From: Streptomyces sp. A3M-1-3 | Lineage (GTDB): Bacteria > Actinomycetota > Actinomycetes > Streptomycetales > Streptomycetaceae | DNA: 60,459 nucleotides | Assembly (NCBI RefSeq): GCF_024213665.1 | Contig: NZ_JANAVP010000006.1 | Span: 1 to 60,459, forward strand | Direction: 5' to 3' | Part shown: positions 16,047-24,597 of the stretch, in pieces | Position numbering within the stretch: position 1 is the stretch's first letter | Layout of the letters: every line of letters begins with the position of its first letter | Position numbers and translations under genes: made by a program | Notes under the pieces: model-generated | The model's input: only the letters and a program-made list of their open reading frames with translations | Told to the model about the DNA's origin: nothing | Database searches by the model: none

Positions 16047-17069
16047 TCAACTGGACTCGCGGTGGACAGCCCTGGCCGCGATCAGGTCGTGCTGCTCGGG
16101 TGCGGCGCCCGGATCGCGTACCGCGTGGTCGACCAGCGCCGCCAGCCGGTCCCCCGTGGTCATCTCCACCTGGACCGTGCTGAGCCGCGGGCGCAGGAGG
16201 GTGCCGAGCAGCAGATCGTCCGCGCCCATCACGGCCGTCTCACCGGGGATGTCGATGCCGGCGTCCTGCAGGGCGCGCATGAGCAGCATCGCGTACTCGT
16301 CGTTGTACGCGAACACGGCGTCGAGCCCGAGCCCGCGCCAGCGCCCGGCCAGGGCGGCCGCCGACTCCTGCGTATAGCTCATCGCCAGTGGCTCGATTCT
16401 TGCGCCCCGGCCGGCCGCGGCCTCCCGTATGCCCTGCAGCCGCGGACCGGAGAACATCTCGAGGCCCGGCTCGGCGGGCATGATCACGCCGATCCGGTGG
16501 TAGCCGCGCTCCAGCAGATGGGCTGCCGCGCAGCCGCCGACCTCGCGCTGGTCCATGACAAGGGCGTGGGCGCCCTCCACCCGGGAGGGGCCCAGCGTGA
16601 TCACCGCGCGGGCGCCGGAGCGCTTGAGCACCTCGACGTTCTGCGGGCTGAGGGTGATCTCGCCGAGCGAGATCACCGCGACAGGCCGCAGTTCCGCCCA
16701 GGCGCGGGCGGCCTGGTCGCCGCTGAGGCCAAGGCTGCCGTACTGCACGACGGTGTAGTCGAGCCGGCGCAGCGCCCACTGCAGCTCGTTGAAGAAGCGG
16801 CTGAAGAGCGGGCCGACCGGTACGTGGGAGGTGGGCAGCAGCACGATGCGGGTGTGGCCCGCGCGCAGGCTGCGGGCGGCCGCGTGCGGCACATAGCCGA
16901 GCTCCTCGGCCGCCTCGCGGACGCGTCGGCGGGTCGGCTCGCTGATCCGTACGGCCGAGGTGTTGTTCAGGACGTACGACACGGTGGCCCGGGACACGCC
17001 GGCCAGTCGCGCGACATCGGCGCTGGTCGGGATGGGGCGGGCAGCCGGCTGCTTCGGTGACTGAGACAT
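16047..17069 (-). CDS. LacI-family transcriptional regulator
   Basis: A 340-residue DNA-binding regulator. The N-terminal helix-turn-helix with hinge is TSADVARLAGVSRATVSYVL (about residues 16-35), followed by NNTSAVRISEPTRRRV. The rest is a periplasmic-binding-protein-like effector domain (VVQYGSLGLSGDQAARAWAE, GYHRIGVIMPAEP, DAVFAYNDEYAMLLMRAL, VMGADDLLLGTLLRPRLSTV). The ATG at 17069 is chosen because residues upstream do not resemble the family. It lies 133 bp upstream of the thiolase on the same strand and 208 bp from a divergent amidase, so either or both are possible targets. The effector cannot be predicted. Confidence 0.9.
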   Translation of the reverse strand: MSQSPKQPAARPIPTSADVARLAGVSRATVSYVLNNTSAVRISEPTRRRVREAAEELGYVPHAAARSLRAGHTRIVLLPTSHVPVGPLFSRFFNELQWALRRLDYTVVQYGSLGLSGDQAARAWAELRPVAVISLGEITLSPQNVEVLKRSGARAVITLGPSRVEGAHALVMDQREVGGCAAAHLLERGYHRIGVIMPAEPGLEMFSGPRLQGIREAAAGRGARIEPLAMSYTQESAAALAGRWRGLGLDAVFAYNDEYAMLLMRALQDAGIDIPGETAVMGADDLLLGTLLRPRLSTVQVEMTTGDRLAALVDHAVRDPGAAPEQHDLIAARAVHRESS

Positions 17070-17252
17070 CGCGCCGGCAATCCTTCCAGACCGGCCTGGG
17101 CGAGGATCTGGCGGATGGCCGGAAACGGCCGCACCGCGCGGTGACACGATTCACGGGTCTGTCCCAGCCGATTTGCTCCCGATCCGCTCCCCCGCCACGA
17201 CAGTCCGCCGAAGTTCATGGCCCGAAGCCCGCCGCCCGGTTAGTGTGCTTAC

Positions 17253-17264
17253 TACCGAACGGTA
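17253..17264. promoter_or_regulatory. Operator-like palindrome in front of the amidase gene
   Basis: TACCGAACGGTA, embedded in TTACTACCGAACGGTAAC, ends 13 bases before the amidase GTG and overlaps the place where a -10/ribosome-site region must lie. ACCGAACGGT-type palindromes are common TetR-family operators in actinomycetes; no TetR gene is adjacent, so the regulator would act in trans. Confidence 0.5.
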
Positions 17265-17277
17265 ACGGGGAGGTCCG

Positions 17278-18699
17278 GTGTCGGAATCACGCACTGCGGG
17301 TCTGGTCGACACGGTCCGGTTGCTCGCCGAGGGCCAGGTGTCCGCACGACAGGTGACGGAGCAGACCCTTGCCCGGATCGAGGCGGCGCAGCCCACGCTC
17401 AACGCCTTCCGTATCGTCCGCGCCGAGGCCTCGCTCGCCGAGGCGGACGCCGCCGACAAGCTGCTCGCCGCGGGCGAACGGCTGCCCCTGCTGGGCGTAC
17501 CGGTCGCCGTCAAGGACGACATGGACGTGGCCGGGGAGCCCACCGCCTTCGGCTGCCCCGGGGACTTCCCGGCCAAGACCACCGACAGCGAGGCGGTACG
17601 CAGGCTCAGGGCGGCCGGCGCGGTCATCGTCGGCAAGACCAACACTCCGGAACTCGGGCAGTGGCCCTTCACCGAAGGGCCTGCCTTCGGTGACACCCGC
17701 AACCCGTGGGACCCCGGCCGTACGCCCGGCGGTTCGTCGGGCGGGTCCGCCGCCGCGGTGGCCGCGGGCATCGTGCCCGCGGCGCTCGGCTCGGACGGTG
17801 CGGGGTCCGTCCGGATCCCGGCCGCCTGGACCCATCTCGTCGGCATCAAGCCGCAGCGCGGGCGCATCTCCACCTGGCCGGACGCGGAGTCGTTCAACGG
17901 GATCACGGTCAACGGCACACTCGCCCGTACGGTCGCCGACGCCGCGTTGCTGCTGGACGCGGCGGGCGGGCAGCACGCCGGGGACCTCCACCGGCCGGCC
18001 GCCATCGACGCGGTCGCGGCGGCCGGGCGCGAGCCGCGGCGGCTGCGGATCGCCCTGTCGTTCCGGATGCCGTTCACCGCGACGCCCAAGCAGCTCGACC
18101 CCGAGGTGCGTGCGGCGGTGGAGCGGCTGGCCGGCCGGCTGGAGGCGCTGGGCCACGACGTCGTACCGGCGGACCCCCACTACGGACAGATCGGCCTGGC
18201 CTTCGTACCCCGTGCGACCGCCGGTGTACGCCAGTGGGCCGCCCGGGTGCCGGACCCGGCGCTGCTCGATCCGCGCACCCGGGACGCGGTCCGGCTGGGC
18301 GGTGTGCTCGGCGGCGGTCCGCTGCGGGCCGCGCGCCGGGCCGAGGCGGTGCTGCAGCGCAGAGTCGGGGAGATCTTCGGCCGCTTCGATGTGGTGCTGA
18401 CCCCGACCACCGCCACTCCCCCGCCCCGCATCGGCGCCATGACGCGGCTGAACGGCATGCGGACGGGCCAGGCGATGATCGCGGCGTGCCCGTACGCGTG
18501 GACCTGGAACGTACTGGGCTGGCCGGCCGTGAACGTGCCCGCCGGCTTCACACCGGACGGTCTGCCGCTGGGCGCGCAGCTGCTCGGCCCCGCCGACAGC
18601 GAGCCGCTGCTGATCTCGCTGGCCGCCCAACTGGAGGCGGACCAGCGGTGGTTCGAGCAGTGGCCCACGCTCGCGAGCGAGGACGCCGCGTCGGTCTGA
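17278..18699 (+). CDS. Amidase signature family hydrolase
   Basis: A 473-residue hydrolase of the amidase signature family, cleaving a linear amide to acid plus amine or ammonia. The Ser-cisSer-Lys triad is visible: Lys in PVAVKDDMDVAG (about residue 79), the cis-Ser in GRTPGGSSGGSAAAVAAG (about 145-160), and the nucleophile Ser in SDGAGSVRIPA (about 178). It is not a GatA, since no GatB/GatC genes are nearby. Start GTG 17278 follows GGGGAGG. The gene is preceded by a tight palindrome, implying dedicated repression, and ends 4 bp from the convergent acetyltransferase gene. Substrate unknown; nicotinamide-, aryl- and peptide-amidases all belong here. Confidence 0.88.
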   Translation: MSESRTAGLVDTVRLLAEGQVSARQVTEQTLARIEAAQPTLNAFRIVRAEASLAEADAADKLLAAGERLPLLGVPVAVKDDMDVAGEPTAFGCPGDFPAKTTDSEAVRRLRAAGAVIVGKTNTPELGQWPFTEGPAFGDTRNPWDPGRTPGGSSGGSAAAVAAGIVPAALGSDGAGSVRIPAAWTHLVGIKPQRGRISTWPDAESFNGITVNGTLARTVADAALLLDAAGGQHAGDLHRPAAIDAVAAAGREPRRLRIALSFRMPFTATPKQLDPEVRAAVERLAGRLEALGHDVVPADPHYGQIGLAFVPRATAGVRQWAARVPDPALLDPRTRDAVRLGGVLGGGPLRAARRAEAVLQRRVGEIFGRFDVVLTPTTATPPPRIGAMTRLNGMRTGQAMIAACPYAWTWNVLGWPAVNVPAGFTPDGLPLGAQLLGPADSEPLLISLAAQLEADQRWFEQWPTLASEDAASV

Positions 18700-18703
18700 G
18701 CGC

Positions 18704-19612
18704 TCAGGGGGTGTCCGCGAGCGGTTCGAAGGCCGGCAGCCGGAACGAGAGCAGCCGGCCCTCGGTACGGAAGCCGGCCGCGGTCAGGGCGTCCGGGGAG
18801 GAGTCCCAGCCGTCGCCCGAGAGCGTGGTGGCCCGCTGCACCTGCGGGTGGCCCGCGCGCAGTTCGTCGAAGAGGTGGACCGCCAGCGCCGTGGTCTCCA
18901 CATCGCTGATGCCGGCCCGGACGAACCACATCGACACCCGGGGTCCCACTTCGACGGCATGGACGACCCCACGCAGCGTACGTTCGTCCCACAGCCCGGC
19001 GGCGAGCACGGGGGCGTCCGGGCCGCTCAGCTCCGCGGTGACCCGCGCGTCGTCCCAGCCGCGCCCCTGCGAGCGGCGGTAGAGATCCACATACGCGCGC
19101 AGGAGGGCCCCGGTGGGCGGCAGGGTCAGCCGGATCGGCGCGCCTCGGGCGACGGGGTGCGCGGTACCCCAGGTGGCGGGCTCGGCCACCCAGTAGTGAC
19201 CGCTCTCCCGCGCGGAGGCGCCGAGTTGCGAGGCCACCCGGGCGTTCACGTCGTCGGGTGTGCCGAGCCAGCCGAGCCCGGTGCGGCCGAGCAGGCGCAC
19301 CTCTGCGGCGGCGGAGCGGACCAGGTAGGCGTGGGTGGCGTCGTCGTCGGGGGCGGTGACCACGACGGCCATGACCGTGTCGCGGCCCTCGTGCTCGCTG
19401 TCGTCGTCGAGCATCGCCCAGCCGACGGGTTCGGTGCCCTCGTACGCGATCAGGGTGGGCAGCTGGGTGGGGCCGGTCCAGCGGGCGCGGAAGGCCGGCA
19501 GGTCCACCGGCTCGGCGGCCCAGGCCAGCATCTTGGCGTGCAGGGCGGGCCGCGTCTGCGCCGCCTCCGCCGTGTCGTACACGACGCGCAGGGTCTTCTC
19601 GCCTCGGGGCAC
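18704..19612 (-). CDS. GNAT-family N-acetyltransferase, tandem-domain type (302 aa)
   Basis: A protein with two GNAT-like halves. The N-terminal half (VGWAMLDDDSEHEGRDTVMA) is degenerate; the C-terminal half has AAGLWDERTLRGVVHAVEVG and SMWFVRAGISDVETTALAVH. Such proteins transfer an acetyl group from acetyl-CoA to an amine; the acceptor is unknown. I start at GTG 19612 (MPRGEKTLRVVYD) because GGAGG lies 4-8 bases upstream. The same frame stays open far upstream only because it meets the frameshifted PARG-like gene. Confidence 0.75.
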   Translation of the reverse strand: MPRGEKTLRVVYDTAEAAQTRPALHAKMLAWAAEPVDLPAFRARWTGPTQLPTLIAYEGTEPVGWAMLDDDSEHEGRDTVMAVVVTAPDDDATHAYLVRSAAAEVRLLGRTGLGWLGTPDDVNARVASQLGASARESGHYWVAEPATWGTAHPVARGAPIRLTLPPTGALLRAYVDLYRRSQGRGWDDARVTAELSGPDAPVLAAGLWDERTLRGVVHAVEVGPRVSMWFVRAGISDVETTALAVHLFDELRAGHPQVQRATTLSGDGWDSSPDALTAAGFRTEGRLLSFRLPAFEPLADTP

Positions 19613-19728
19613 GGTTCCTCCAGGGGCTGGGGGGCCTTGACGCAATTGTGGCTCCGCGGACCGCTTCCGCGCGGCGCAGCCGCGCCCCGGCCCTGCCGCA
19701 GCCGTGCCGGAGGGAGGCCCGCAGGGCC

Positions 19729-19734
19729 TACGGT
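19729..19734 (+). promoter_or_regulatory. Likely -10 element for a leaderless transcript of the PemK-like gene
   Basis: TACGGT lies 6 bases before the GTG start at 19741, with no usable ribosome site after it. Transcription starting at or next to the GTG would give a leaderless message. Confidence 0.4.
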
Positions 19735-19740
19735 GACCGG

Positions 19741-20199
19741 GTGACGACCTCTCTCGATGATCTCGACTCCCCCGGCTGCCCCGGCCGCACCGGCCCGGCG
19801 GCGACGACCGAGGCCGACCCCCGCGACGTGGGCCCGGTGCGTACCTCGTACGCACCGGACCGCGACGGCGATCCCGACCCCGGCGAGATCGTCTGGACCT
19901 GGGTGCCGTTCGAGGAGAACGACGGCAGAGGCAAGGACCGTCCGGTGCTGGTGGTGGCCCGTGAGGCGGGCGGCACGCTGCTTGCGGTACAGCTGTCCAG
20001 CAAGCGGCACGGCCACGACCGCGAGTGGGTCGCGATCGGGGTGGGCCCGTGGGATTCGGCCGGACGTGAGTCGTGGGTCGACCTCGACCGGGTGCTGCGC
20101 CTGCACGAGGCCGGGATGCGGCGGGAGGCGTGCGCCCTGGACCGGCCGAGATTCGACCGGGTCGTCCGGCGGCTCGCGGATCGCTACGGGTGGACGTGA
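19741..20199 (+). CDS. PemK/MazF-like toxin-fold protein without an adjacent antitoxin
   Basis: A 152-residue protein whose core (PGEIVWTWVPFEENDGRGKD, then RPVLVVAREAGGTLLAVQLS) carries the PemK/MazF beta-barrel signature, including the PGEI..V.VP and the RPVLVV strand. MazF proteins are sequence-specific endoribonucleases. It has a roughly 45-residue Asp/Pro-rich N-terminal extension absent from short MazF toxins and no antitoxin gene on either side. Versions like this are widespread in Streptomyces chromosomes and may be domesticated. Its 3' end overlaps the end of the opposing PARG-like gene by 16 bp. Confidence 0.75.
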   Translation: MTTSLDDLDSPGCPGRTGPAATTEADPRDVGPVRTSYAPDRDGDPDPGEIVWTWVPFEENDGRGKDRPVLVVAREAGGTLLAVQLSSKRHGHDREWVAIGVGPWDSAGRESWVDLDRVLRLHEAGMRREACALDRPRFDRVVRRLADRYGWT

Positions 20200-21016
20200 T
20201 CCGCGAAGGCATCGGCGAAGGCCGGCCGAGTGGGTGAATCCGGCCGACGGTCCAGCACACCGAACACCACCCGCTCGAAGTGCCCGGAGAACCGGCCGCC
20301 ACCGGTGAGCAGCGCCTTGAAGGCGCCTGCCACCTGCGCCGGGTCATTCTGGAAGACCCCGCAGCCCCAGGCCCCGAGCACCAGCTGCCGGTAGCCGCAG
20401 GCTGCGGCCGTCTCCAGGACCCGTTCGGCACGGGCGGCGTCGCCGCCGGGATGCGGGCCGCGTCCTTGGGATCCCGGCGGCGGATCACTCCGGCGTTGGG
20501 CGCCGGGGAGGTGAGGAAGCCCGCGGTGCAGGGGGTGTCCAGCAGCCGCGCCCGGTCGTCACGGAACACCGGAACGGCCGGTGAGTGGATCACCCGGTCG
20601 GAGTAGAAGGCGCTGCGTTCCGCCCTGTGGTGGGCGTAGAACTCGGGCACCCGCAGCAGCGTCGGGTAGAGGGCGGAGGCCCGGCACAGCGCCTCTTCCT
20701 GGGCCTGGGCGCCGTTGACGTACCCGCCGCCGGGATTGCGGGCGGAGGCGAAGTTGAGCACGGCGACCGGACCGGTAGCGGCCAGCCGGCGGGCGGCCTG
20801 CGTACTGCTCTCGGCAGTGACCTCGAAGGCCGTGGCCGGGGCGCTCGGCATCAGGCCGGTGAGGGGGACGGGCTCCGGTCCGAACATCTCGGTGCCCGCC
20901 CCGGCAGCGGCCACGGCCTCCGCGAGACGCACCTCGTGCCCTGCCGGTGACCGGTATCCGCCGGCCGCGATGATCTCTTCGTTCTGCCGCGCGATCCCGC
21001 GCAGTCTGGCGCTCAC
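20184..21016 (-). pseudogene. TIGR02452 (microbial PARG-like) protein, frameshifted
   Basis: An intact copy would be a macrodomain-like poly(ADP-ribose) glycohydrolase homologue of about 275 residues. The N-terminal part from GTG 21016 (MSARLRGIARQNEEIIAAGG) includes the catalytic-loop region LNFASARNPGGGYVNGAQAQ and EEALCRASALYPTL. The C-terminal part is one frame away: AARAERVLETAAACGYRQLV, then LGAWGCGVFQNDPAQVAGAF to the stop at 20184. The shift is near 20441-20450 inside a CGG run, so a single-base indel explains it. Either a real recent loss or a sequence error; everything else looks well conserved. GGGGGAG precedes the GTG. Confidence 0.8.
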
Positions 21017-21206
21017 CGACGCTCCCCCCGACCGTTCATGCGAAAATCGTCGGAGATCGACGCCGTAGGACGCAACTCGTTTCCAGGGACCGAAGGGCAG
21101 CGAAGGGCACTCTTGTGCGATCCGGCGGCAGTGGCTTAGGTGGGTCGGAGCCGTTCGCCCCGGCCCGGGGCGAACCCGTCATGGTCTTCGACAGGAGGAT
21201 CCGGCC

Positions 21207-22499
21207 ATGCCAGCAGGCGACTGTACGGAGCAGGGCTGCACGGAGCACGACGGTACGGAGCACAGCCCACCGGTCGGCGAGGCCGAGGTGGAGGCACGGC
21301 TCCGGTGCATCTGCTTCAAGACAGGCCCACCGCGCACCACCGGGGTCGAGCTCGAATGGCTCGTCCACGAGCTGCGGCATCCGCAGCTCCCCGTCTCGTC
21401 CGACCGCCTCGAAGAGGCCTACCACGCACTGCGGGCCGTGCCCCTGCAGTCGCTGCTCACCGTAGAACCCGGCGGCCAGCTGGAGCTCAGCTCGCTCCCC
21501 GCCGACTCGCTGATGACGTGCATCAGCTCCGTCTCCACCGACCTGGACGCCGTACGTGGCGTCCTGCGCGGCCTGGGTCTGACCCTTTCCGGCCTCGGCC
21601 AGGACCCCTGGCACCCGCCGCGCCGGCTGCTGCGCAAACCCCGCTACGACGCGATGGAGGCGCATTTCGACCGGACCGGACCGGCGGGCCGGGCCATGAT
21701 GTGCTCCTCCGCCTCCGTTCAGGTCTGTCTGGACGCCGGTTTCGAGGAGCCGGGCCCCCTCGGCCACGGGCGCCGGTGGCGGATGGCGCATCTGCTGGGC
21801 GCGGTGCTCGTGGCCGCGTTCGCCAACTCGCCCATGCACCGCCGGCGCCGTACCGGCTGGCGTTCCACGCGGCAGGCGCTCTGGGCCGAGATCGACCCGG
21901 TGCGGGCTCTCGCGCCGCCACTGGAGGCGGAGCCGCGGGCAGCCTGGGCCACTCATGTCCTGGACGCTCCGGTCATGTGCATACGGGCGGAGCGTGGGCC
22001 GTGGACCGTGCCGGACGGGCTCACGTTCCGGGAGTGGGTGCGCACCGGCGAGCCCCGCCCGCCCACACGCGCGGACCTCGACTACCACCTGACCACGCTC
22101 TTTCCGCCGGTCCGACCGCGCGGGCATCTCGAACTGCGCATGATCGACGCCCAGTCCGGCGAGAACGGCTGGATCGTCCCGCTGGCGGTCACCGCGGCGC
22201 TCTTCGACGATGCCGAGGCGGCGGAGACCGCCTATCGGACCGTCAAACCTCTGGCGGAGACGGCCGGCATCCTGCCGGCTCCCCGCAATCCGCTGTGGAT
22301 CAACGCCGCCCGGTACGGCCTGGCCGATCCCGAACTGCACTGCGCCGCCGTCGCCTGTTTCGCGGCGGCCGTCGAGGCGCTGCCGCGCATGGGTGCCTCC
22401 GCCGAAGTGCGGGACGCGGTCGTCGCCTTCACCGACCGCTATGTGGCGCGCGGCCTGAGCCCCGCCGACGACCTGTACTGGAAGGACGTCCGACCGTGA
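21207..22499 (+). CDS. egtA: Ergothioneine biosynthesis glutamate-cysteine ligase EgtA
   Basis: First gene of an egtABCD operon. EgtA makes gamma-glutamylcysteine, the sulfur donor for ergothioneine in actinobacteria. The 430-residue protein has the GCS2/EgtA features GVELEWLVHELRHPQLPVSS (about residues 47-66), EPGGQLELSSLPADSL and RGHLELRMIDAQSGENGWIV near the C-terminus. AGGAGGATCC upstream of the ATG is a strong ribosome site. The stop overlaps the egtB GTG (GTGA). It is divergent from the PARG-like gene across 190 bp, which must contain the operon promoter. Confidence 0.93.
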   Translation: MPAGDCTEQGCTEHDGTEHSPPVGEAEVEARLRCICFKTGPPRTTGVELEWLVHELRHPQLPVSSDRLEEAYHALRAVPLQSLLTVEPGGQLELSSLPADSLMTCISSVSTDLDAVRGVLRGLGLTLSGLGQDPWHPPRRLLRKPRYDAMEAHFDRTGPAGRAMMCSSASVQVCLDAGFEEPGPLGHGRRWRMAHLLGAVLVAAFANSPMHRRRRTGWRSTRQALWAEIDPVRALAPPLEAEPRAAWATHVLDAPVMCIRAERGPWTVPDGLTFREWVRTGEPRPPTRADLDYHLTTLFPPVRPRGHLELRMIDAQSGENGWIVPLAVTAALFDDAEAAETAYRTVKPLAETAGILPAPRNPLWINAARYGLADPELHCAAVACFAAAVEALPRMGASAEVRDAVVAFTDRYVARGLSPADDLYWKDVRP

Positions 22500-23842
22500 A
22501 CGAACCCGATGTGACATCCGCAGCCACGGCCTCCCCGGATGCGACTTCCGCGGACGGGCTGCGTCAGCGCGCGCTGCACGCGCTCAGCGCGGCGCGGGAC
22601 CGCACCGGCGCGCTGACGGAGTGTGTGGACGAACCCGATCTGACCGCGCAGCACTCGCCGCTCATGTCCCCGCTGGTCTGGGACCTGGCCCACATCGGCA
22701 ACCAGGAGGAGCTGTGGCTGCTCCGGGCCGTCGGCGGGCGCGAGCCCATGCACCCCGAGATCGACCCGCTGTACGACGCGTTCGAGCACCCCCGCGCCGA
22801 GCGGCCCGCCCTGCCGCTGCTCGCACCCGCCGAGGCCCGCGGTTACGCCACCGAGGTGCGCAGCCGGGTCCTGGACCTCCTGGAACGCAGCGCCCTGGAG
22901 GGCGGGCCGCTGCTCGACGGCGGCTTCGCCTTCGGGATGATCGCCCAGCACGAGCAGCAGCACGACGAGACGATGCTGATCACGCACCAGCTGCGGCGCG
23001 GTGAGCCGGTACTGAGCGCGCCGGAGCCGCCCGTACCGCAGGGTGCGCCGGTAGCAGCCGCCGAAGTGCTGGTCGACGGCGGCCCGTTCGCCATGGGCAC
23101 TTCCACCGAGCCGTGGGCGCTGGACAACGAGCGGCCCGCGCACCACCGTTTCGTACCGTCGTTCTTCATCGACACGCTGCCGGTGACCAACGGCGCGTAC
23201 CAGCACTTCATCGCCGACGGCGGCTACCAGGAGCCCCGCTGGTGGGCTCCGGAGGGCTGGGAGCAGATCCGCGGGCACGACCTGGCCGCGCCGCTGTTCT
23301 GGCGCCGCGAGGCCGGTCAGTGGCTGCGGCGGCGCTTCGGGGTCGTCGAACCCGTACCGCAGGACGAGCCGGTCCTGCACGTCAGCTGGTACGAGGCCGA
23401 CGCCTATGCCCGCTGGGCGGGCCGGCGGCTGCCGACCGAGGCGGAGTGGGAGAAGGCGGCGCGCCACGATCCGGCGACCGGCCGCTCGATGCGGTACCCG
23501 TGGGGCGACGAGGACCCCACGCCGGAGCGGGCCAACCTCGGCCAGCGCCATCTGCGGCCCGCCCGGGCCGGCAGTTATCCGGCGGGTGAATCGCCGCTCG
23601 GCGTCCGGCAGTTGATCGGCGATGTCTGGGAATGGACGTCGAGCGACTTCCTGCCCTATCCGGGCTTCGCGGTGTTCCCGTACCGCGAGTATTCCGAGGT
23701 CTTCTTCGGCAGCGCGCACAAGGTGCTGCGGGGCGGGTCCTTCGCGGTCGACCCGGTGGCGTGCCGCGGCACGTTCCGCAACTGGGACCTGCCGGTCAGG
23801 CGCCAGATCTTCGCCGGCTTCCGGACTGCGAGGGATGTCTGA
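22496..23842 (+). CDS. egtB: Ergothioneine sulfoxide synthase EgtB
   Basis: Non-heme iron enzyme joining gamma-glutamylcysteine to trimethylhistidine (hercynine) as a sulfoxide. The 448-residue protein has an N-terminal DinB-like domain with the iron-binding His in LAHIGNQEELWLLR and the HxxxH of MIAQHEQQHDETML (about residues 144-157), then a C-terminal formylglycine-generating-enzyme/C-type lectin domain (FAMGTSTEPWALDNERPAHH, RLPTEAEWEKAARHDP, IGDVWEWTSSDF, KVLRGGSFAVDP). The GTG at 22496 overlaps the egtA stop by 4 nt; the gene ends in a 1-nt overlap with egtC (TGATG). Confidence 0.95.
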   Translation: MNEPDVTSAATASPDATSADGLRQRALHALSAARDRTGALTECVDEPDLTAQHSPLMSPLVWDLAHIGNQEELWLLRAVGGREPMHPEIDPLYDAFEHPRAERPALPLLAPAEARGYATEVRSRVLDLLERSALEGGPLLDGGFAFGMIAQHEQQHDETMLITHQLRRGEPVLSAPEPPVPQGAPVAAAEVLVDGGPFAMGTSTEPWALDNERPAHHRFVPSFFIDTLPVTNGAYQHFIADGGYQEPRWWAPEGWEQIRGHDLAAPLFWRREAGQWLRRRFGVVEPVPQDEPVLHVSWYEADAYARWAGRRLPTEAEWEKAARHDPATGRSMRYPWGDEDPTPERANLGQRHLRPARAGSYPAGESPLGVRQLIGDVWEWTSSDFLPYPGFAVFPYREYSEVFFGSAHKVLRGGSFAVDPVACRGTFRNWDLPVRRQIFAGFRTARDV

Positions 23843-24597
23843 TGTGCCGTCATATCGCGTACCTGGGACCGGCGGTGTCGCTCGGCGAGCTGCTGGTGCA
23901 CCCTGCCCACAGTTTGTTCCGCCAGTCCTGGGCACCGCGCCGCCAGCAGTACGGCACGGTCAACGCCGACGGGTTCGGCGTGGGCTGGTACGCCGAGGAC
24001 GATCCGGTCCCCGGCCGCTACCGGCGGGCCGGGCCCGTGTGGGCCGACCCGTCCTTCGCCGACCTGGCCCGGGTGGTCCGCAGCGGCGCGCTGCTCGCCG
24101 CCGTACGGGACGCCACCGTGGCGGGCGCCGACCAGGAGGCCGCCGCCGCACCCTTCACCGACGGGCCCTGGCTGTTCAGCCACAACGGCGCGCTGCGCGG
24201 CTGGCCCCGGTCGGCCGAGCCGCTCGCCGCGGCGCTGCCGCCGGCCGCGCTGCTGTCCCTGGAGGCGCGCAACGACTCGGCGCTGATCTGGGCGCTCGTA
24301 CTGCACCGGCTACGGGCCGGCGACGAGGCCGGACAGGCGCTCGCCGACACCGTGCGCGACCTGGCCGAGGCCGCCCCCGGCTCGCGGCTCAACCTCCTGC
24401 TCACCGACGGCGAGACGATCACGGCCACCGCCTGGGGCGACACCCTCTGGTACCTCGCCGAACCCGGCCGCCGCACGGTCGTCGCCTCCGAGCCGTACGA
24501 CGACGATCCGCACTGGCGCGAGGTGCCCGAGCACACCCTGCTCGCGGCCACCCGCACCGACGTTCTGCTGACCCCGCTCAAGGAGCCTTCCGCGTGA
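23842..24597 (+). CDS. egtC: Ergothioneine biosynthesis class II glutamine amidotransferase EgtC
   Basis: Removes the gamma-glutamyl group from the EgtB product to give hercynylcysteine sulfoxide. The 251-residue protein begins MCRHIAYLGPAVSLGELL, exposing the catalytic Cys2 after Met removal, and keeps the class II amidotransferase features NADGFGVGWYAEDD and FSHNGALRGWP. Its start overlaps the egtB stop by one base and its end overlaps the egtD GTG by 4 nt, so the four genes should be made in fixed ratio. Confidence 0.94.
   Translation: MCRHIAYLGPAVSLGELLVHPAHSLFRQSWAPRRQQYGTVNADGFGVGWYAEDDPVPGRYRRAGPVWADPSFADLARVVRSGALLAAVRDATVAGADQEAAAAPFTDGPWLFSHNGALRGWPRSAEPLAAALPPAALLSLEARNDSALIWALVLHRLRAGDEAGQALADTVRDLAEAAPGSRLNLLLTDGETITATAWGDTLWYLAEPGRRTVVASEPYDDDPHWREVPEHTLLAATRTDVLLTPLKEPSA

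Noticed and set aside
13183..17069. A complete aromatic-acid degradation operon
   Set aside because: Only a thiolase, an aldehyde dehydrogenase and a regulator are present; no ring-opening or CoA-transfer genes are nearby, so only a partial role can be suggested.
18704..21016. A continuous 770-codon minus-strand frame that looks like one large protein
   Set aside because: It joins the start of the PARG-like gene to the acetyltransferase only because of the frameshift near 20445; the middle third is out of frame and nonsense, and the acetyltransferase has its own ribosome site.
21140..23842. A 900-codon plus-strand frame ending in EgtB
   Set aside because: Its first half is egtA read in the wrong frame (Arg/Pro/Ala-rich); egtB starts at the GTG at 22496.
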